Source: Pseudomonas jessenii (lineage in GTDB: Bacteria > Pseudomonadota > Gammaproteobacteria > Pseudomonadales > Pseudomonadaceae). Taken from it: a DNA stretch of 64,000 bases. Shown piece by piece: positions 1 through 11,438 of this stretch. Each line of letters opens with the position of its first letter. Within the stretch, counting starts at the first letter, position 1. A program made the position numbers and the translations under genes. A model generated the notes under the pieces. It worked only from the letters and a program-made list of their open reading frames with translations. It was not told the DNA's origin and made no database searches. The stretch is taken from NCBI RefSeq assembly GCF_002236115.1, contig NZ_NIWT01000001.1, forward strand, positions 496,001 through 560,000. The letters are read 5' to 3'.

Positions 1-796
1 GTGCGGTCTGGGTCATGCTGCCAGCTGGCGCGCCGACCGAAGAAACCATCGACACCCTGAGCACCTTGCTCGATGCCGGCGATACCATCATCGACGGCGG
101 CAACACCTTCTATAAAGACGATATCCGCCGGGCGAAGACCCTGTCGGAAAAAGGCCTGCACTACATCGACGTCGGTACCTCCGGCGGTGTCTGGGGCCTG
201 GAGCGCGGTTACTGCATGATGATCGGCGGCGATGCCGAGACGGTTAAGCGCCTCGACCCGCTGTTCGCAACCCTGGCCCCTGGCCTGGGCGACATCCCGC
301 GCACCAAGGACCGCAAGTCCGACGACGATCGTGCCGAGCGTGGTTACATTCATGCAGGTCCGGCCGGTTCCGGGCACTTCGTGAAGATGATCCACAACGG
401 CATCGAATACGGAATGATGCAGGCGTTCGCAGAAGGCTTCGACATCCTCAAGACCAAAAACAGCGAGAACCTGCCGCAAGACCAGCGTTTCGACCTGAAC
501 GTCGCCGATATCGCCGAAGTGTGGCGCCGTGGCAGCGTGGTGTCCTCGTGGTTGCTGGACCTGACTGCCGACGCCTTGGCCAGCGATCCGAAACTCGACG
601 GTTTCTCCGGGTCCGTGGCCGACAGCGGTGAAGGTCAATGGACCATCGAAGCTGCCATGGAACAAGCGGTGCCGGTGCCGGTGCTGTCGAACTCGCTGTT
701 CTCGCGCTACCGTTCCCGTGGGCAAGGCACCTTTGGCGACAAGATTCTCTCGGCCCAGCGCTTCGGCTTCGGCGGCCATGTGGAGACCTCGAAAAA

Positions 797-800
<4 letters not shown>
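1..800 (+). CDS. gnd: 6-phosphogluconate dehydrogenase (decarboxylating), 5' end outside window
   Basis: Oxidises 6-phosphogluconate to ribulose 5-phosphate and CO2 in the cytosolic pentose phosphate pathway. The reading frame is open from base 3, so only the last 265 codons are here; the N-terminal Rossmann loop is missing. Visible are the substrate-site stretch GGNTFYKDD, the block [14 protein letters not shown] and the helix [20 protein letters not shown] with the catalytic Lys-x-x-His-Asn. The spacing fits the shorter Gnd class of roughly 330 residues. The TGA stop overlaps the ATG of zwf (ATGA, 797-800), so the two consecutive pathway enzymes are translationally coupled. Confidence 0.95.
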
Positions 801-2320
<1,520 letters not shown>

Positions 2321-2348
2321 CACCTATCTCCAGTGGGAGCGAGCTTTT

Positions 2349-2475
2349 GTGGCGAGGGGGCTTGCCCCCGTTCGGCTGCGAAGCAGTCGCATTTCATCAC
2401 TCGGTGTACCTGCTACAGCGTAGTAGTAGGTTTTGGGGCAGCTGCGCAGCCAACGGGGGCAAGCCCCCTCGCCAC
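2349..2475. repeat. Inverted pair of REP-like palindromes between convergent zwf and nhaB
   Basis: Two 24-base arms, 2349-2372 and 2452-2475, are perfect reverse complements (core GGCGAGGGGGCTTGCCCCC), and each is also internally palindromic. The pair fills the gap between two convergent genes and could end transcripts from both sides. Its core differs from the GTGGGAGCGAGC family seen elsewhere in the window, so it is a second REP subfamily. Confidence 0.8.
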
Positions 2476-2490
2476 AAAGGCTCGGCGGTG

Positions 2491-3993
2491 TCAGAGCCAG
2501 TAGCTCACCGCATACCACCCGAGCAAGCCCATCACCACGGTGTAGGGAAGCGCCATCCAGACCATCCGCCCGTACGACAGACGCACCAGCGGTGCAATTG
2601 CCGAGGTCAGCAGGAACAGAAACGCCGCCTGACCGTTGGGCGTCGCCACGCTCGGCAGGTTGGTACCGGTATTGATCGCAATGGCCAGGGTTTCGAAATG
2701 CTCACGGGTCATCTCTCCCGCCATGAACGCGCGCTTCACTTCGGTGATGTAAATGGTTGCCACGAACACGTTGTCGCTGATGGCGGACAGCAGGCCGTTG
2801 GCAATGAACAGCATGCCCGGTTGTTGGTCTGCCGGGAGCGTCAGCACCCAGTGGATCAGTGGGGCGAACAGTTGCTGGTCGTGAATCACCGCGACCACGG
2901 CGAAAAACACCACCAACAATGAGGTGAACGGCATGGCGTCCTTGAACGCTGTGCCCAGGCGGTGTTCGTCGGTGATGCCGGTAAAGGCGGTAATCAACAC
3001 GATCACCATCAAACCGATCAAACCCACTTCGGCGATGTGGAACGCCAGCCCGGCAATCAGAATCAATGCGGCAAAGCCTTGCACCAGTAGCGCTGCACCT
3101 TGGCGTGTGGTGCGCTCGGCATTGTCTTCGGCGGCGTAGTTGGCCAGCACCGCACGAACGTTATCCGGCAGCAGCGTGCCGTATCCGAACCAGCGCAGCT
3201 TTTCCAGGAGGACGCAGGTTACCAGCCCGGCAACCAGTACCGGCAGGGATACCGGCGCAACCCGGGTGAAGAACTCAGCGAAGTGCCAGCCCATTTCATG
3301 GCCGATCAGCAGGTTCTGCGGTTCACCGACCAGCGTACAGACACCGCCCAGCGCGGTGCCCACGGCACCGTGCATCAGCAGGCTGCGCAGGAAGGCGCGG
3401 AACTGTTCCAGATCACCGTGATGCAGGGTGGGCAGATGTTGGTCGTCGCTGAACTCGCTGTCCTGGCGCGGATCGTTGCCCGAGGCGACGCGGTGATACA
3501 CCGAGTAAAAACCTACGGCGGCACTGATGATCACGGCGGTCACAGTCAAGGCATCGAGGAACGCCGACAGAAACGCCGACAGAAAGCAGAACATCAGGGA
3601 CAGCAGGGCTTTGGAGCGGACCCCGAGCAGCAGGCGCGAGAACAGGTAAAGCAACAGGTCCTTCATGAAATAGATACCCGCCACCATGAACATCAGCAGC
3701 AGGATCACCGGGAAGTTGTGCAGCAACTCGTCGTACAGCGCCTGGGGCGTGGTCATCTTCAGCAGCAGGGCTTCTATCAACAGCAGGCCGCCGGGCATCA
3801 GCGGATAGCATTTGAGTGCCATGGCCAGGGTGAAGATGAACTCCAGCACCAGTAGCCAGCCGGCAACCACCGGGCCTGCGGTCCAAAGCACCAGGGCATT
3901 GAGGATGAGAAAGCCGACGATGCAGGCCTTGTACCAACGGGGCGAGTGCCCGAGAAAGTTGTGCGCGAACGCCTGGGCCATTGAACCGGACAT
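2491..3993 (-). CDS. nhaB: Na+/H+ antiporter NhaB
   Basis: Inner-membrane sodium/proton antiporter for Na+ extrusion and pH homeostasis. The 500-residue length and succession of hydrophobic segments match NhaB, including the N-terminal stretch [10 protein letters not shown] and the internal [23 protein letters not shown] and [17 protein letters not shown] motifs. The start is the ATG at 3993, preceded by AAGGAG at good spacing; the frame extends 19 codons upstream without a ribosome site. It stands alone, convergent with zwf and separated from it by a REP pair. Confidence 0.95.
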   Translation of the reverse strand: MSGSMAQAFAHNFLGHSPRWYKACIVGFLILNALVLWTAGPVVAGWLLVLEFIFTLAMALKCYPLMPGGLLLIEALLLKMTTPQALYDELLHNFPVILLLMFMVAGIYFMKDLLLYLFSRLLLGVRSKALLSLMFCFLSAFLSAFLDALTVTAVIISAAVGFYSVYHRVASGNDPRQDSEFSDDQHLPTLHHGDLEQFRAFLRSLLMHGAVGTALGGVCTLVGEPQNLLIGHEMGWHFAEFFTRVAPVSLPVLVAGLVTCVLLEKLRWFGYGTLLPDNVRAVLANYAAEDNAERTTRQGAALLVQGFAALILIAGLAFHIAEVGLIGLMVIVLITAFTGITDEHRLGTAFKDAMPFTSLLVVFFAVVAVIHDQQLFAPLIHWVLTLPADQQPGMLFIANGLLSAISDNVFVATIYITEVKRAFMAGEMTREHFETLAIAINTGTNLPSVATPNGQAAFLFLLTSAIAPLVRLSYGRMVWMALPYTVVMGLLGWYAVSYWL

Positions 3994-4071
3994 CGGCTGC
4001 TCCTTGTCTTGAGAAGCGCGCAAGTTGCCGCAAGCGCGCGAGAAGATCAAGCGCAGGAAAAATGCCGGTGT

Positions 4072-5361
4072 TTATCCCTGGAAACGAGCGATGACCGCCT
4101 TGTAGTTTCCGTGCAGCGAATAGCCTCCCACTACAATGTTTCCATCGGCGTGCGCGGCGACACAGGTGGCGGTATCCAGGCTGGGGCCCAGGCGCGTACG
4201 TGTATAGCCGCTGCCTTTGCCAAAACGGCGATCGGGAAGGCCGTTGGGCAGGTATCGCCCGAGAATGAAGTCTGCTTCGGCGCCGCCGATGGTGGCGCCC
4301 GCCGTGAGCACACTGCCATCAGGTTGTAACTGTGCGGCGGTCCACTGGCATCCGCTGTAACCGATTTCCCGCCGCTGCGGATGTCCTCCGTTGCAATGAC
4401 TGTCGGGGCGCCCGTTGCTGTGCATTTTAAATGTCAGGCAGTGCATCGGCTCGCGACTGCTGCCAAAACACAGGATTTCGCCTTCGTTTTGCTGGACCAC
4501 CCGGCTGACCCGGGCGCCATGCCCTTGGGCCTTGAAGGTCATGAATCCATCCACGGCAAATCGGTCGTCGAGGCGCCCGTCCGGGTGATAGCGTGCCAGC
4601 AAGCCTTCCTCGGGAAAATTGATCGATCCACCGACCAGGATTCGGCCATCACGTTGTACCGTCAGGCTGCTGAGCCAGGTATTCATCAGCAGGTGCCTGA
4701 CCATCACGAAGCCGCGGTCGTTGAACGAGCAGTCCAGCGAGCCTTCGACATCCAGGCGTATCAACATGCCGACGTGATCGGCCAGTTCGTAGTGATGGTT
4801 GGCCAGGATCAGGATCCGGCCGTCTTGCTGTATGGCCACATCGCAGGCTTCTGCACCCGGCACACCCAGAGGCAGCCGGATATCGCGCATGCCCAGGGAC
4901 AGATCGCCAGGCAATCGCACGACACGGCGGCCATTATCGCCAAAGCCTTGCACCAGGCGGCCATCCTGATCCAGCAATGCCAGGGCCGGGAGCGTGCGGT
5001 GCGCGTTTTCGTATTGCAGGCCAGCCAACAGGATGTTGCCGTCGGGCAGGATCAGGACCTTGGTGCCCATGGCTTCGAACCCCGGTTCGAATTGCCCGAT
5101 GACACTGCCTTGTTTACCGAACGTCAGGTCTGCGCAACCATCCGCCAGCAAGCGGGCCAGGCCAAAGCGGGTGCCATCGGCCATGCCGACTTTTGCGGCT
5201 ACCAGCAAGCGACCTTGCGCATCGATCGCAACGTCATTGGCCAGGCTGAAAAGGCTGTCGGCGAAATAGACCTGGGTTTTGCCGTTGGCGGCAAACGTCG
5301 TATCGAGGGCCCCGGCGTTTTTCCGGGTCGCGGAGTAGGCAAAAGCGGACTGGCTTGACAT
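4072..5361 (-). CDS. Delta-60 repeat (beta-propeller-like) protein
   Basis: A 429-residue protein made almost entirely of delta-60 repeats: units of about 50-60 residues of the form DGRILVGG.....ARY.PDGRLD..FG, for example LDTTFAANGK near the start and GLPDRRFGKGSG near the end. Such repeats fold as propeller blades; the biochemical role of this family is not known. No signal peptide or membrane segment is seen. The second ATG (5361) is chosen because AAGGAG lies 9 bases upstream of it but directly abuts the first ATG (5370). Confidence 0.85.
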   Translation of the reverse strand: MSSQSAFAYSATRKNAGALDTTFAANGKTQVYFADSLFSLANDVAIDAQGRLLVAAKVGMADGTRFGLARLLADGCADLTFGKQGSVIGQFEPGFEAMGTKVLILPDGNILLAGLQYENAHRTLPALALLDQDGRLVQGFGDNGRRVVRLPGDLSLGMRDIRLPLGVPGAEACDVAIQQDGRILILANHHYELADHVGMLIRLDVEGSLDCSFNDRGFVMVRHLLMNTWLSSLTVQRDGRILVGGSINFPEEGLLARYHPDGRLDDRFAVDGFMTFKAQGHGARVSRVVQQNEGEILCFGSSREPMHCLTFKMHSNGRPDSHCNGGHPQRREIGYSGCQWTAAQLQPDGSVLTAGATIGGAEADFILGRYLPNGLPDRRFGKGSGYTRTRLGPSLDTATCVAAHADGNIVVGGYSLHGNYKAVIARFQG

Positions 5362-5616
5362 GCACCGCATCTCCTTGCGAGTCGTCCTGATCCGGAAGTT
5401 TGGGTGGCGACTTGATAGGGAGATTATTCAATCCCTGAATGAAGGGATGCACAACAGTAAGAACTAACAGACGGAGGGTCGCTGTGTGCCACAACAGTGT
5501 CTTTTCGAACCAATGGCGAGCCTGCAAAGTATCAGGCGTATGTAAAGTTCGAATTAAACAGTGTCACGTAGTGTGCGCGGCCAGAAAAAACTGCGAACTA
5601 AAGACAGGGAAAGGGC

Positions 5617-5640
5617 GCGGATTACCCCGGAGTAATCCGC
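5617..5640 (-). terminator. Hairpin downstream of the small gene at 5648
   Basis: Perfect 9-bp stem GCGGATTAC/GTAATCCGC with a 6-base loop, directly after the stop codon of the leftward gene. On the minus strand it is followed by GCCCTTTCCC, a poor U tract, so it may be only a weak terminator. Confidence 0.5.
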
Positions 5641-5647
5641 AAAACGA

Positions 5648-5914
5648 TTAGTGCGGCATCGACCACGACTGCAGTGTGTAACCTTCCTCGCTCAATTCGG
5701 CGCGAGCCTGTTCCAGCAGCCGTTCGAGTTGCGCGGGATCGGAATAGGCGCTGCTTGGGATCTGCTTGCGGCCAATGTTGGTGCTGGTGCGGTCGATAAC
5801 GGTCAGGCTGAGTTCGCCATTGCCGTCTTGTGGGGCCCAGGCCACGCATTTGAATGGTTTAAATGCGCAGTCGGCAATCAGAAGTGCTTCGTTGATACGG
5901 AGCGGGGCGTTCAT
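5648..5914 (-). CDS. Conserved hypothetical protein, 88 aa
   Basis: Small soluble protein starting MNAPLRINEALLIADC and ending in an acidic/aromatic tail (LSEEGYTLQSWSMPH). No catalytic motif or membrane segment is evident and I do not recognise a function. The ATG at 5914 follows GAGAGAAG at workable spacing; an eight-codon upstream extension has no better site. It is divergent from the sigma-54 regulator at 6257 across a 342-base AT-rich gap. Confidence 0.75.
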   Translation of the reverse strand: MNAPLRINEALLIADCAFKPFKCVAWAPQDGNGELSLTVIDRTSTNIGRKQIPSSAYSDPAQLERLLEQARAELSEEGYTLQSWSMPH

Positions 5915-6256
5915 AGGGTCTTCTCTCTGTATGCCCAATCAAGTGATAGGCCGACGGTTGGGCTTACCGTTCAGCTGGTTACTTGTACTGATGCCCGCAA
6001 CCGGGGTTCGGGTCACACACATTCAAAAGAAATTTCCACTTTATTTCACAGATTCAAGGAAGAGCCTGACATTGAAAGCTGAATGAAAGGAAACAGTCGT
6101 TAGGTGACTAACATAATCGCAACTTATAACTGGTTTTGTGACATCCCTATAGTCAAACAGTACAAGGCCCTGTCAAATTCTTGCTAATGTTACAGCCAGG
6201 CCTGCCAAATGACTGTTTTTATTAAATTTTCATAAATTTGGCGCCAAGGATCAGTC
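5915..6256. other. AT-rich divergent intergenic region
   Basis: 342 bases, clearly more AT-rich than the flanks (notably 6080-6245), between the small hypothetical gene and the sigma-54 activator. It must hold both promoters, but no convincing -35/-10 or -24/-12 pair could be fixed by eye. AAGGATCAGTC just before 6257 is the ribosome site of the activator. Confidence 0.5.
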
Positions 6257-7582
6257 ATGAGTGATGCGCCTGCCTTACGACGTTTGTTAGTGGTGGACCC
6301 CTGTGACGATTGCTATCGCCTGCTCCCTGGATTGCGCGCCATCGGTTGGGACGTTGACAGCTGCACGCTGGAGAACGCCGTTGACCGAACCTGTGACGTG
6401 GGCTTGCTGCGCTTGCAGCCTTTTCACCTTGAGCACCCGGAGGCCGTCAAAGAGCTGATCAGCCGCAGCGGCACCGAGTGGATAGCCGTACTCAACCAGG
6501 AAGTACTGCGGCTGCAAAATGTCGGCGACTTCGTCTGTGAATGGTTTTTTGACTTTCATACCTTGCCGTTCGATGTGTCCCGGGTTCAGGTAACACTGGG
6601 GCGCGCGTTTGGCATGGCGCGCTTGCGCGGGCAGGGCACGGTCTATGTCGACCAGCCCGAGCACGAATTGCTGGGCGACAGCAAACCTATTCGTGAGCTG
6701 CGAAAGCTGTTGAGCAAACTGGCTCCGACCGAATCTCCGGTGTTGATTCGCGGTGAAAGCGGCACTGGCAAGGAACTGGTCGCACGAACGTTGCATCGTC
6801 AGTCCCAGCGTCACAACAAACCCTTCATTGCGATCAATTGTGGTGCGATTCCCGAGCATTTGATCCAGTCCGAGTTGTTCGGCCATGAGAAAGGCGCATT
6901 TACCGGCGCGCACCAACGCAAGGTCGGACGGATAGAAGCCGCCAACGGTGGCACCCTGTTTCTCGACGAGATCGGTGACCTGCCACTGGAGTTGCAGGCC
7001 AACCTGTTGCGGTTCCTCCAGGAAAAACACATCGAGCGGGTGGGTGGCAGTCAGCTGATTCCGGTGGATGTGCGGGTTCTGGCGGCAACGCATACCGACC
7101 TTGAAGCCGCCATCGAGAAGAAGCGCTTTCGCGAAGATTTGTATTACCGCTTGAACGTACTGCAAGTGGCGACCGTTCCGCTGCGCGAGCGCCATGGCGA
7201 CCTGGCGGTGTTGGCCAACCACTTCTCCCATTTCTATAGCCATGAAACCGGGCGCCGCCCACGCAGTTTCAGCGAAGACGCGTTGATTGCCATGGGCAAA
7301 CACGACTGGCCAGGCAATGTTCGCGAACTGGCCAACCGCGTTCGTCGCGGGCTGGTGTTGGCCGAAGGCCGGCAGATCGAGGCCCGTGACCTGGGGTTGA
7401 TCAGTCAGCATACGTTGGCAGCGCCGATGGGCACCCTCGAAGAATACAAGTCCCGGGCCGAACGCCAGGCGTTGTGCGATGTATTGAGTCGCCACAGCGA
7501 TAACCTGAGTGTCGCCGCCAAAGTATTGGGTGTGTCGCGACCGACCTTCTACCGGTTGTTGCACAAGCACCAGATTCGCTGA
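6257..7582 (+). CDS. Sigma-54-dependent activator with VpsR-like N-terminal domain; candidate fap regulator
   Basis: Bacterial enhancer-binding protein of 441 residues. Residues 1-125 form a receiver-like (VpsR-type) domain without the full acidic pocket. The AAA+ domain follows, with Walker A GESGTGKE (166-173), the sigma-54 contact loop GAFTGA (213-218) and Walker [10 protein letters not shown] (233-241). A Fis-type helix-turn-helix ends the protein ([19 protein letters not shown]). It is convergent with the fap operon, whose first gene carries a sigma-54-type promoter, so control of fap is a reasonable inference but not shown. VpsR-like domains can bind c-di-GMP without phosphorylation. 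Confidence 0.9.
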   Translation: MSDAPALRRLLVVDPCDDCYRLLPGLRAIGWDVDSCTLENAVDRTCDVGLLRLQPFHLEHPEAVKELISRSGTEWIAVLNQEVLRLQNVGDFVCEWFFDFHTLPFDVSRVQVTLGRAFGMARLRGQGTVYVDQPEHELLGDSKPIRELRKLLSKLAPTESPVLIRGESGTGKELVARTLHRQSQRHNKPFIAINCGAIPEHLIQSELFGHEKGAFTGAHQRKVGRIEAANGGTLFLDEIGDLPLELQANLLRFLQEKHIERVGGSQLIPVDVRVLAATHTDLEAAIEKKRFREDLYYRLNVLQVATVPLRERHGDLAVLANHFSHFYSHETGRRPRSFSEDALIAMGKHDWPGNVRELANRVRRGLVLAEGRQIEARDLGLISQHTLAAPMGTLEEYKSRAERQALCDVLSRHSDNLSVAAKVLGVSRPTFYRLLHKHQIR

Positions 7583-7598
7583 ACCCCGGCCGCAAACC

Positions 7599-7636
7599 AA
7601 AACCCCGCTGCGATTGCAGTTGCAGCGGGGTTTTTG
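7599..7636. terminator. Bidirectional terminator between the activator and fapF
   Basis: Perfect 11-bp stem (AACCCCGCTGC at 7601-7611 with GCAGCGGGGTT at 7622-7632) flanked by A's on the left and T's on the right, so it works for both convergent transcripts. Confidence 0.92.
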
Positions 7637-7642
7637 TTCGGG

Positions 7643-8932
7643 TCAGAAGTAGTAGGGGAGTTTCAGGCTGAACTGGAAGTCCGGGGCATCGTCCGTCATG
7701 CCGATGGACAGGTTGGGCACGATGGTCAGGCTGTCGGTGGCCGCAATGGTCATGCCGATGTTGAAGTAACCGGCGTTGGCATCGCTGGAGACCACCGCTT
7801 GCCAATCCCCGCCATCTTCCTTGAGCTTGCTTTTGCGTTGCACCAGGTCAGAGACCGAGAACGACATACTCATCTTTTCGTTCAAGGCGAACGCAATGCC
7901 GGCGCCGATCTGGAAGCTGTCGCCAATGCGGACTTTGCCCGGTGTCTCGACCGCCGGGTTGGAGCTGATGTCGTCGAAAGACTCCTCCATGTTGTACGTG
8001 TAGGACAGGCTGCCGAACAGCACCGCCGGATCGAACGTCTTGACCAGGGAGATCCCCGGCGTAATCGACCAGACGCCGTTACCGGTAGGCAAGGATTCAG
8101 GCACGGCCAGGTTTGAGTTATCGGCCACCCGAACCAGCTTGATGCCGAACGGGTCTTTGCCGGTAGGCGCCTTGACGCGCAAGGTCACCACGGCATCCGG
8201 CGTGTTGGCCGATTCGTCGAGGAATTTGTAGGCGACACCGAAGTTGACGTCACCTATGGTCGGGTCTTCCTTGACGGTGTCTTCGGTCGTGACGTTTGCG
8301 GCGCCGCTATTGCCGCCACCGGACTGGTACGTGGACTCACGGTAGACAACCGGTACGTTCAGGTCGAACTGCCAGCGATTGTTGAAGTTGTAGCGACCGG
8401 TGAGGTCAAGCGTCCAGGTGTCGGCCTTGATCCGGTCCAGGTTGATAGCGCCCAGGAAGATCGAGTCCAGGGCTAGAAAACCGTTGAGGACCAGTTGGCG
8501 GGAATCGTAGCGGGAGTAGGTTATCCCGGTTTCGACGCTGAACTTGCCACCGCCGAAAAACCCGCTGGCCTCGTCATACAGGTTCGAAACGCTTTGCGCC
8601 GGTTGCGAGTCATTGGCCAGCGATTGTCCATAAGAACTGCCGCTCCCCCCCGAGGCGGCTGCGGCGCCGGTGCCGACGCCTGGATTGCCCTTGAGATCCG
8701 CTGGCGACTTGGCCAGGCGTTTGGGAGCGGGCGAGGCGGGCTGCTCTTCGACCTGGCGGACCCGTTGTTCGAGAACCGCCAGGGCTTTTTGCTGTACTTC
8801 GTATCGTTGTTTCAACTCCAGGAGCTCTTGTTTGAGAGCCTCCAGTTCCGGGTCAGGTGCTGCCTGCAACATCGCCGCCGGGAGTAGAGCACTCAAGCAT
8901 GCAACTGCACGCAGTGATACTGATCGGTACAT
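7643..8932 (-). CDS. fapF: Fap amyloid outer-membrane export pore FapF
   Basis: Outer-membrane channel through which Fap amyloid subunits leave the cell. The 429-residue protein has a signal peptide (residues 1-25), a charged heptad coiled coil (about 29-65, rich in [14 protein letters not shown] repeats), a Ser/Gly-rich linker (about 70-115) and a beta-barrel with alternating strands ending in aromatic FSLKLPYYF, the usual C-terminal insertion signal. This plug, linker and barrel order is that of FapF. It is the last gene of the operon, 46 bases after fapE, and its ribosome site is weak. Confidence 0.93.
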   Translation of the reverse strand: MYRSVSLRAVACLSALLPAAMLQAAPDPELEALKQELLELKQRYEVQQKALAVLEQRVRQVEEQPASPAPKRLAKSPADLKGNPGVGTGAAAASGGSGSSYGQSLANDSQPAQSVSNLYDEASGFFGGGKFSVETGITYSRYDSRQLVLNGFLALDSIFLGAINLDRIKADTWTLDLTGRYNFNNRWQFDLNVPVVYRESTYQSGGGNSGAANVTTEDTVKEDPTIGDVNFGVAYKFLDESANTPDAVVTLRVKAPTGKDPFGIKLVRVADNSNLAVPESLPTGNGVWSITPGISLVKTFDPAVLFGSLSYTYNMEESFDDISSNPAVETPGKVRIGDSFQIGAGIAFALNEKMSMSFSVSDLVQRKSKLKEDGGDWQAVVSSDANAGYFNIGMTIAATDSLTIVPNLSIGMTDDAPDFQFSLKLPYYF

Positions 8933-8978
8933 GAAATATGCCGTCCATTTGTGCCCAATGGTCCAGACTCAGCGTAGT

Positions 8979-9722
8979 TCAATAGCCCATGGTCCGTAAT
9001 GCAGCGAGTTGGTTGAGGTTGCAGTCCAATGCCCCCGCACTCGGGCCATTATTGTTGAGCACTACGTTGAGTTGAGTCATGTTGTCGACCACATTGCTGC
9101 TGCCCAGCAACCGGGTGTTTTGCAGCAACCCGCCTTGGGCGACTTGTTGCAGGCTGGTGCCCTGGTTGTTGTTGGCGGTAATGGCCATCTGAACGCCGCC
9201 GCTGGTCGCGGATACCGCGACACTGCCTGCGGCATTACTGCCGGTGATGGTTTGACCGGCTATCAGCGCCTGGCCCTGGCCCGCCACCAGTGCAGGGGCC
9301 GTGCTGGCCTCTTTGACGTTGATGGCGATGTTGTTGTTTGCGCTGTTGCCATCACCAGCGGCCCGTGTGACCTGGGTTATGCCCCGGGAAGTGCTCAGGG
9401 CTGCGCCCCCCGACACGTGACCGCTGCCTGACCTGGACGTACCGCCATGACCCGATTGCTTGATGGTTGAAACATAGAACTCGGGCTTGACCGTTGCGGC
9501 TTGAAGCTGCATCGAGGTGGAGGCTCCGATCAGGTCACCACTGGCATTGCGCCAGGTACTGCTCATGACGACACCGAAGCTGATGACCCGCCCCGGCATC
9601 ACATATCGGCCACGCAACTCGGCCAGTTCCTCGTCCTTGATTTCGATGGGTCTGAACTCATCAGCAAAACCTGAAGTGTTCGCTGCCAGAAAGGCAGCGA
9701 CCACCCAATACGAGGTTTTCAT
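8979..9722 (-). CDS. fapE: Fap amyloid-associated protein FapE
   Basis: Exported protein reported as a minor component of Fap fibrils. The 247-residue product has a signal peptide (MKTSYWVVAAFLAANTSGFA), a polar Asn/Gln/Ser/Gly-rich body and a C-terminal block CNLNQLAALRTMGY with one Cys. The ATG at 9722 is used because GGGAG lies 6 bases upstream; an in-frame 11-codon extension lacks a site. It follows fapD by 44 bases. Confidence 0.9.
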   Translation of the reverse strand: MKTSYWVVAAFLAANTSGFADEFRPIEIKDEELAELRGRYVMPGRVISFGVVMSSTWRNASGDLIGASTSMQLQAATVKPEFYVSTIKQSGHGGTSRSGSGHVSGGAALSTSRGITQVTRAAGDGNSANNNIAINVKEASTAPALVAGQGQALIAGQTITGSNAAGSVAVSATSGGVQMAITANNNQGTSLQQVAQGGLLQNTRLLGSSNVVDNMTQLNVVLNNNGPSAGALDCNLNQLAALRTMGY

Positions 9723-9766
9723 TTGCTGCTCCCGGAGCATCCTGCCCGCTATCATCTTGTTGGCGA

Positions 9767-10447
9767 TTAAAAGAAGTCGCTCTGTATAAAACCAAAATCC
9801 ATCAATTCGGCATCTTTGACCGGGTTGAAGTTATCCATCTTGTTCTTGGCTGTCAGCGGTTCCGGTGGACTGCGTAACGCATTGGTCTTGTCGTAACCGG
9901 GACCGACGATAGCGAAAATAATGCCATTCCAGCCTTTGACAAAGTCATCATGGGAGTAGCGTTTGTGACCGAGTACCGGATCGCCGATATACACCCAGTT
10001 CTTGTCCGCCCGCTGCAACACCACGAAGTGCTTGTAGCCGCGAATTTCCATCAATACCACCACCGGAATCGTCACGGCTTCGAGTCTTTCCGGCGGGATC
10101 CTGTAGCCCCGGGCGCGCATGCCGATGCGCTCTATGTAGCGCTTCATGTCCAGCATGGAAAAACCCTGGGTACGCACAAGGTCCTGGTCTGCGGTGACCA
10201 GCATGCCTTTGATGATGTGCTCCTCATCGACGTCGAGCCAATAGGCCTGGCGCAGTATCGTTGCCAGCGCGGCGGCGCCACAGCTGAAATCGGTTTTTTG
10301 TTCGACGATGTCGCTGAACTTGCGCTCGCGCAAACTCTGTACGTGCTTGTACACCAGCACGCCGCCCGGCAGGGCGGCAACCGGCATCTGTGCAGCCTGG
10401 GTCAGGCCAGACAGACAGAGCAGGGCGAAAAGGACAGTCTTACGCAT
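9767..10447 (-). CDS. fapD: C39-like peptidase FapD
   Basis: Periplasmic papain-like (C39-type) cysteine peptidase of the amyloid operon, thought to process other Fap proteins or the system itself. The 226-residue product has a signal peptide (1-19). The catalytic set is visible: Cys56 in TDFSCGAAA, His140 in RGYKHFVVL and Asp156 in YIGDP, at spacing normal for C39 domains. The ATG at 10447 starts a clean signal peptide after AAGGCG; a 41-codon upstream extension overlaps the fapC end and is rejected. No ABC transporter part is attached, unlike bacteriocin C39 exporters. Confidence 0.93.
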   Translation of the reverse strand: MRKTVLFALLCLSGLTQAAQMPVAALPGGVLVYKHVQSLRERKFSDIVEQKTDFSCGAAALATILRQAYWLDVDEEHIIKGMLVTADQDLVRTQGFSMLDMKRYIERIGMRARGYRIPPERLEAVTIPVVVLMEIRGYKHFVVLQRADKNWVYIGDPVLGHKRYSHDDFVKGWNGIIFAIVGPGYDKTNALRSPPEPLTAKNKMDNFNPVKDAELMDFGFIQSDFF

Positions 10448-10476
10448 GATCGATACGCCTTGGGACTGTGGAAAAT

Positions 10477-10490
10477 CCCCGTCGCCGGGG
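10477..10490 (-). terminator. GC-only hairpin with GNRA loop between fapC and fapD
   Basis: On the minus strand CCCCG-GCGA-CGGGG followed by ATTTTCC lies between the fapC stop (10509) and the fapD start (10447). It could act as a partial terminator, or as a 3' stabiliser that keeps fapC mRNA more abundant than fapDEF. Function is inference. Confidence 0.5.
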
Positions 10491-10508
10491 CTTTCATTGC
10501 AATCGCGA

Positions 10509-11375
10509 TTACAGACAGGACTTGCAACCCGCGGCGATGGACAGCGAGTTGCTTTGCTGGTTGCCCACACCAGACGATACGTTGGCTCCGCCGTTGCCGG
10601 AGAAGTTGTTCATCGAGCCCGTTATCGACGCATTGTTGGTTACAGGGGCTTTCCAGCCCTCTGGCGTGATCACTTGTTGAGTGGTTACACCCGCCAGACC
10701 GAGTACACCCACGGTAGCGAAATCAGTCTGGGTGCTGTCGTCATGGTTGGCGTTGTTGGTGACGTTCAGCCCGGACGTGCTTTGGTTGGCCGCCGCCGCC
10801 GCTTGCGCTACACGACCGCCCGAAACGGCAATCGCCAGGTTGTTTTTCTGTTGGTTGAAGTCGCCGGTGGTCACGTTGATGCCGATGTTGCCGGAACCGC
10901 TGTTGCCTGCGTTGTTGAGCGTTGTGTTGTTGGTGCTGGAGTGTTTCCTGGCGGTGTTGCCGGTGCTCTTCTGAGTCGCGCTGGAGGCGGCGACCGCGGT
11001 GCCGAAGATGAAGCTTTCGTCAGCCGTGGCAAGGGCGGCGGCGTTGTCTTGCTGGTTGCCGTTACCGGCTGCAACGTTGGCGCCCATGTTGCCGTTGGAG
11101 TTGTTCAGGGAGTTATCGACCCTAGCGTCGTTCCTGGTGTCCCGGCTCAATACGCTGCTGTCACTGCTTTCCTGCGAGTCCAGCACGGCGGCCCCGGCGC
11201 CTGCTGTAATCTGCAGAATTTGTTCCAGCGTCGGGCCTTTAGGCTGATGGTTGTTGCTCTGGCCATCGCTCTGGCCGCTGCCTTGATCATCATCAAGGCT
11301 GCCTGCTTGTGCTGCAAATGCCATCACTGCTGCCAGAGCGAAAGCCAGAGGTTTGAGAGCAGTTGTCGGGTTCAT
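10509..11375 (-). CDS. fapC: Major functional amyloid subunit FapC
   Basis: Main fibril-forming subunit of Fap biofilm amyloid. The 288-residue product has a signal peptide (about 1-24) and then three imperfect Asn/Gln-rich repeats of the form NN..GN.G.NV..G..NQQ.N..A: NNSNGNMGANVAAGNGNQQ, NNAGNSGSGNIGINVTTG and NNFSGNGGANVSSGVGNQQ. They are separated by variable linkers rich in Ala/Thr/Ser. The C-terminus ends in a CxxC motif (CKSC), as in FapC relatives. A clear GGAGAAA site precedes the ATG. Confidence 0.95.
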   Translation of the reverse strand: MNPTTALKPLAFALAAVMAFAAQAGSLDDDQGSGQSDGQSNNHQPKGPTLEQILQITAGAGAAVLDSQESSDSSVLSRDTRNDARVDNSLNNSNGNMGANVAAGNGNQQDNAAALATADESFIFGTAVAASSATQKSTGNTARKHSSTNNTTLNNAGNSGSGNIGINVTTGDFNQQKNNLAIAVSGGRVAQAAAAANQSTSGLNVTNNANHDDSTQTDFATVGVLGLAGVTTQQVITPEGWKAPVTNNASITGSMNNFSGNGGANVSSGVGNQQSNSLSIAAGCKSCL

Positions 11376-11438
11376 GGTGTTTCTCCGTGCTCATTAGTTG
11401 GTCAGGTGTTGGTACTTCCCTAATCGCACTGTTTCGGG

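Noticed and set aside
9009..11423. Rightward frames opposite fapC/fapE (for example 371 codons from 10308)
   Set aside because: Low-complexity antisense of Asn/Gln-rich repeats; no start signal and the fap genes on the other strand are well supported.
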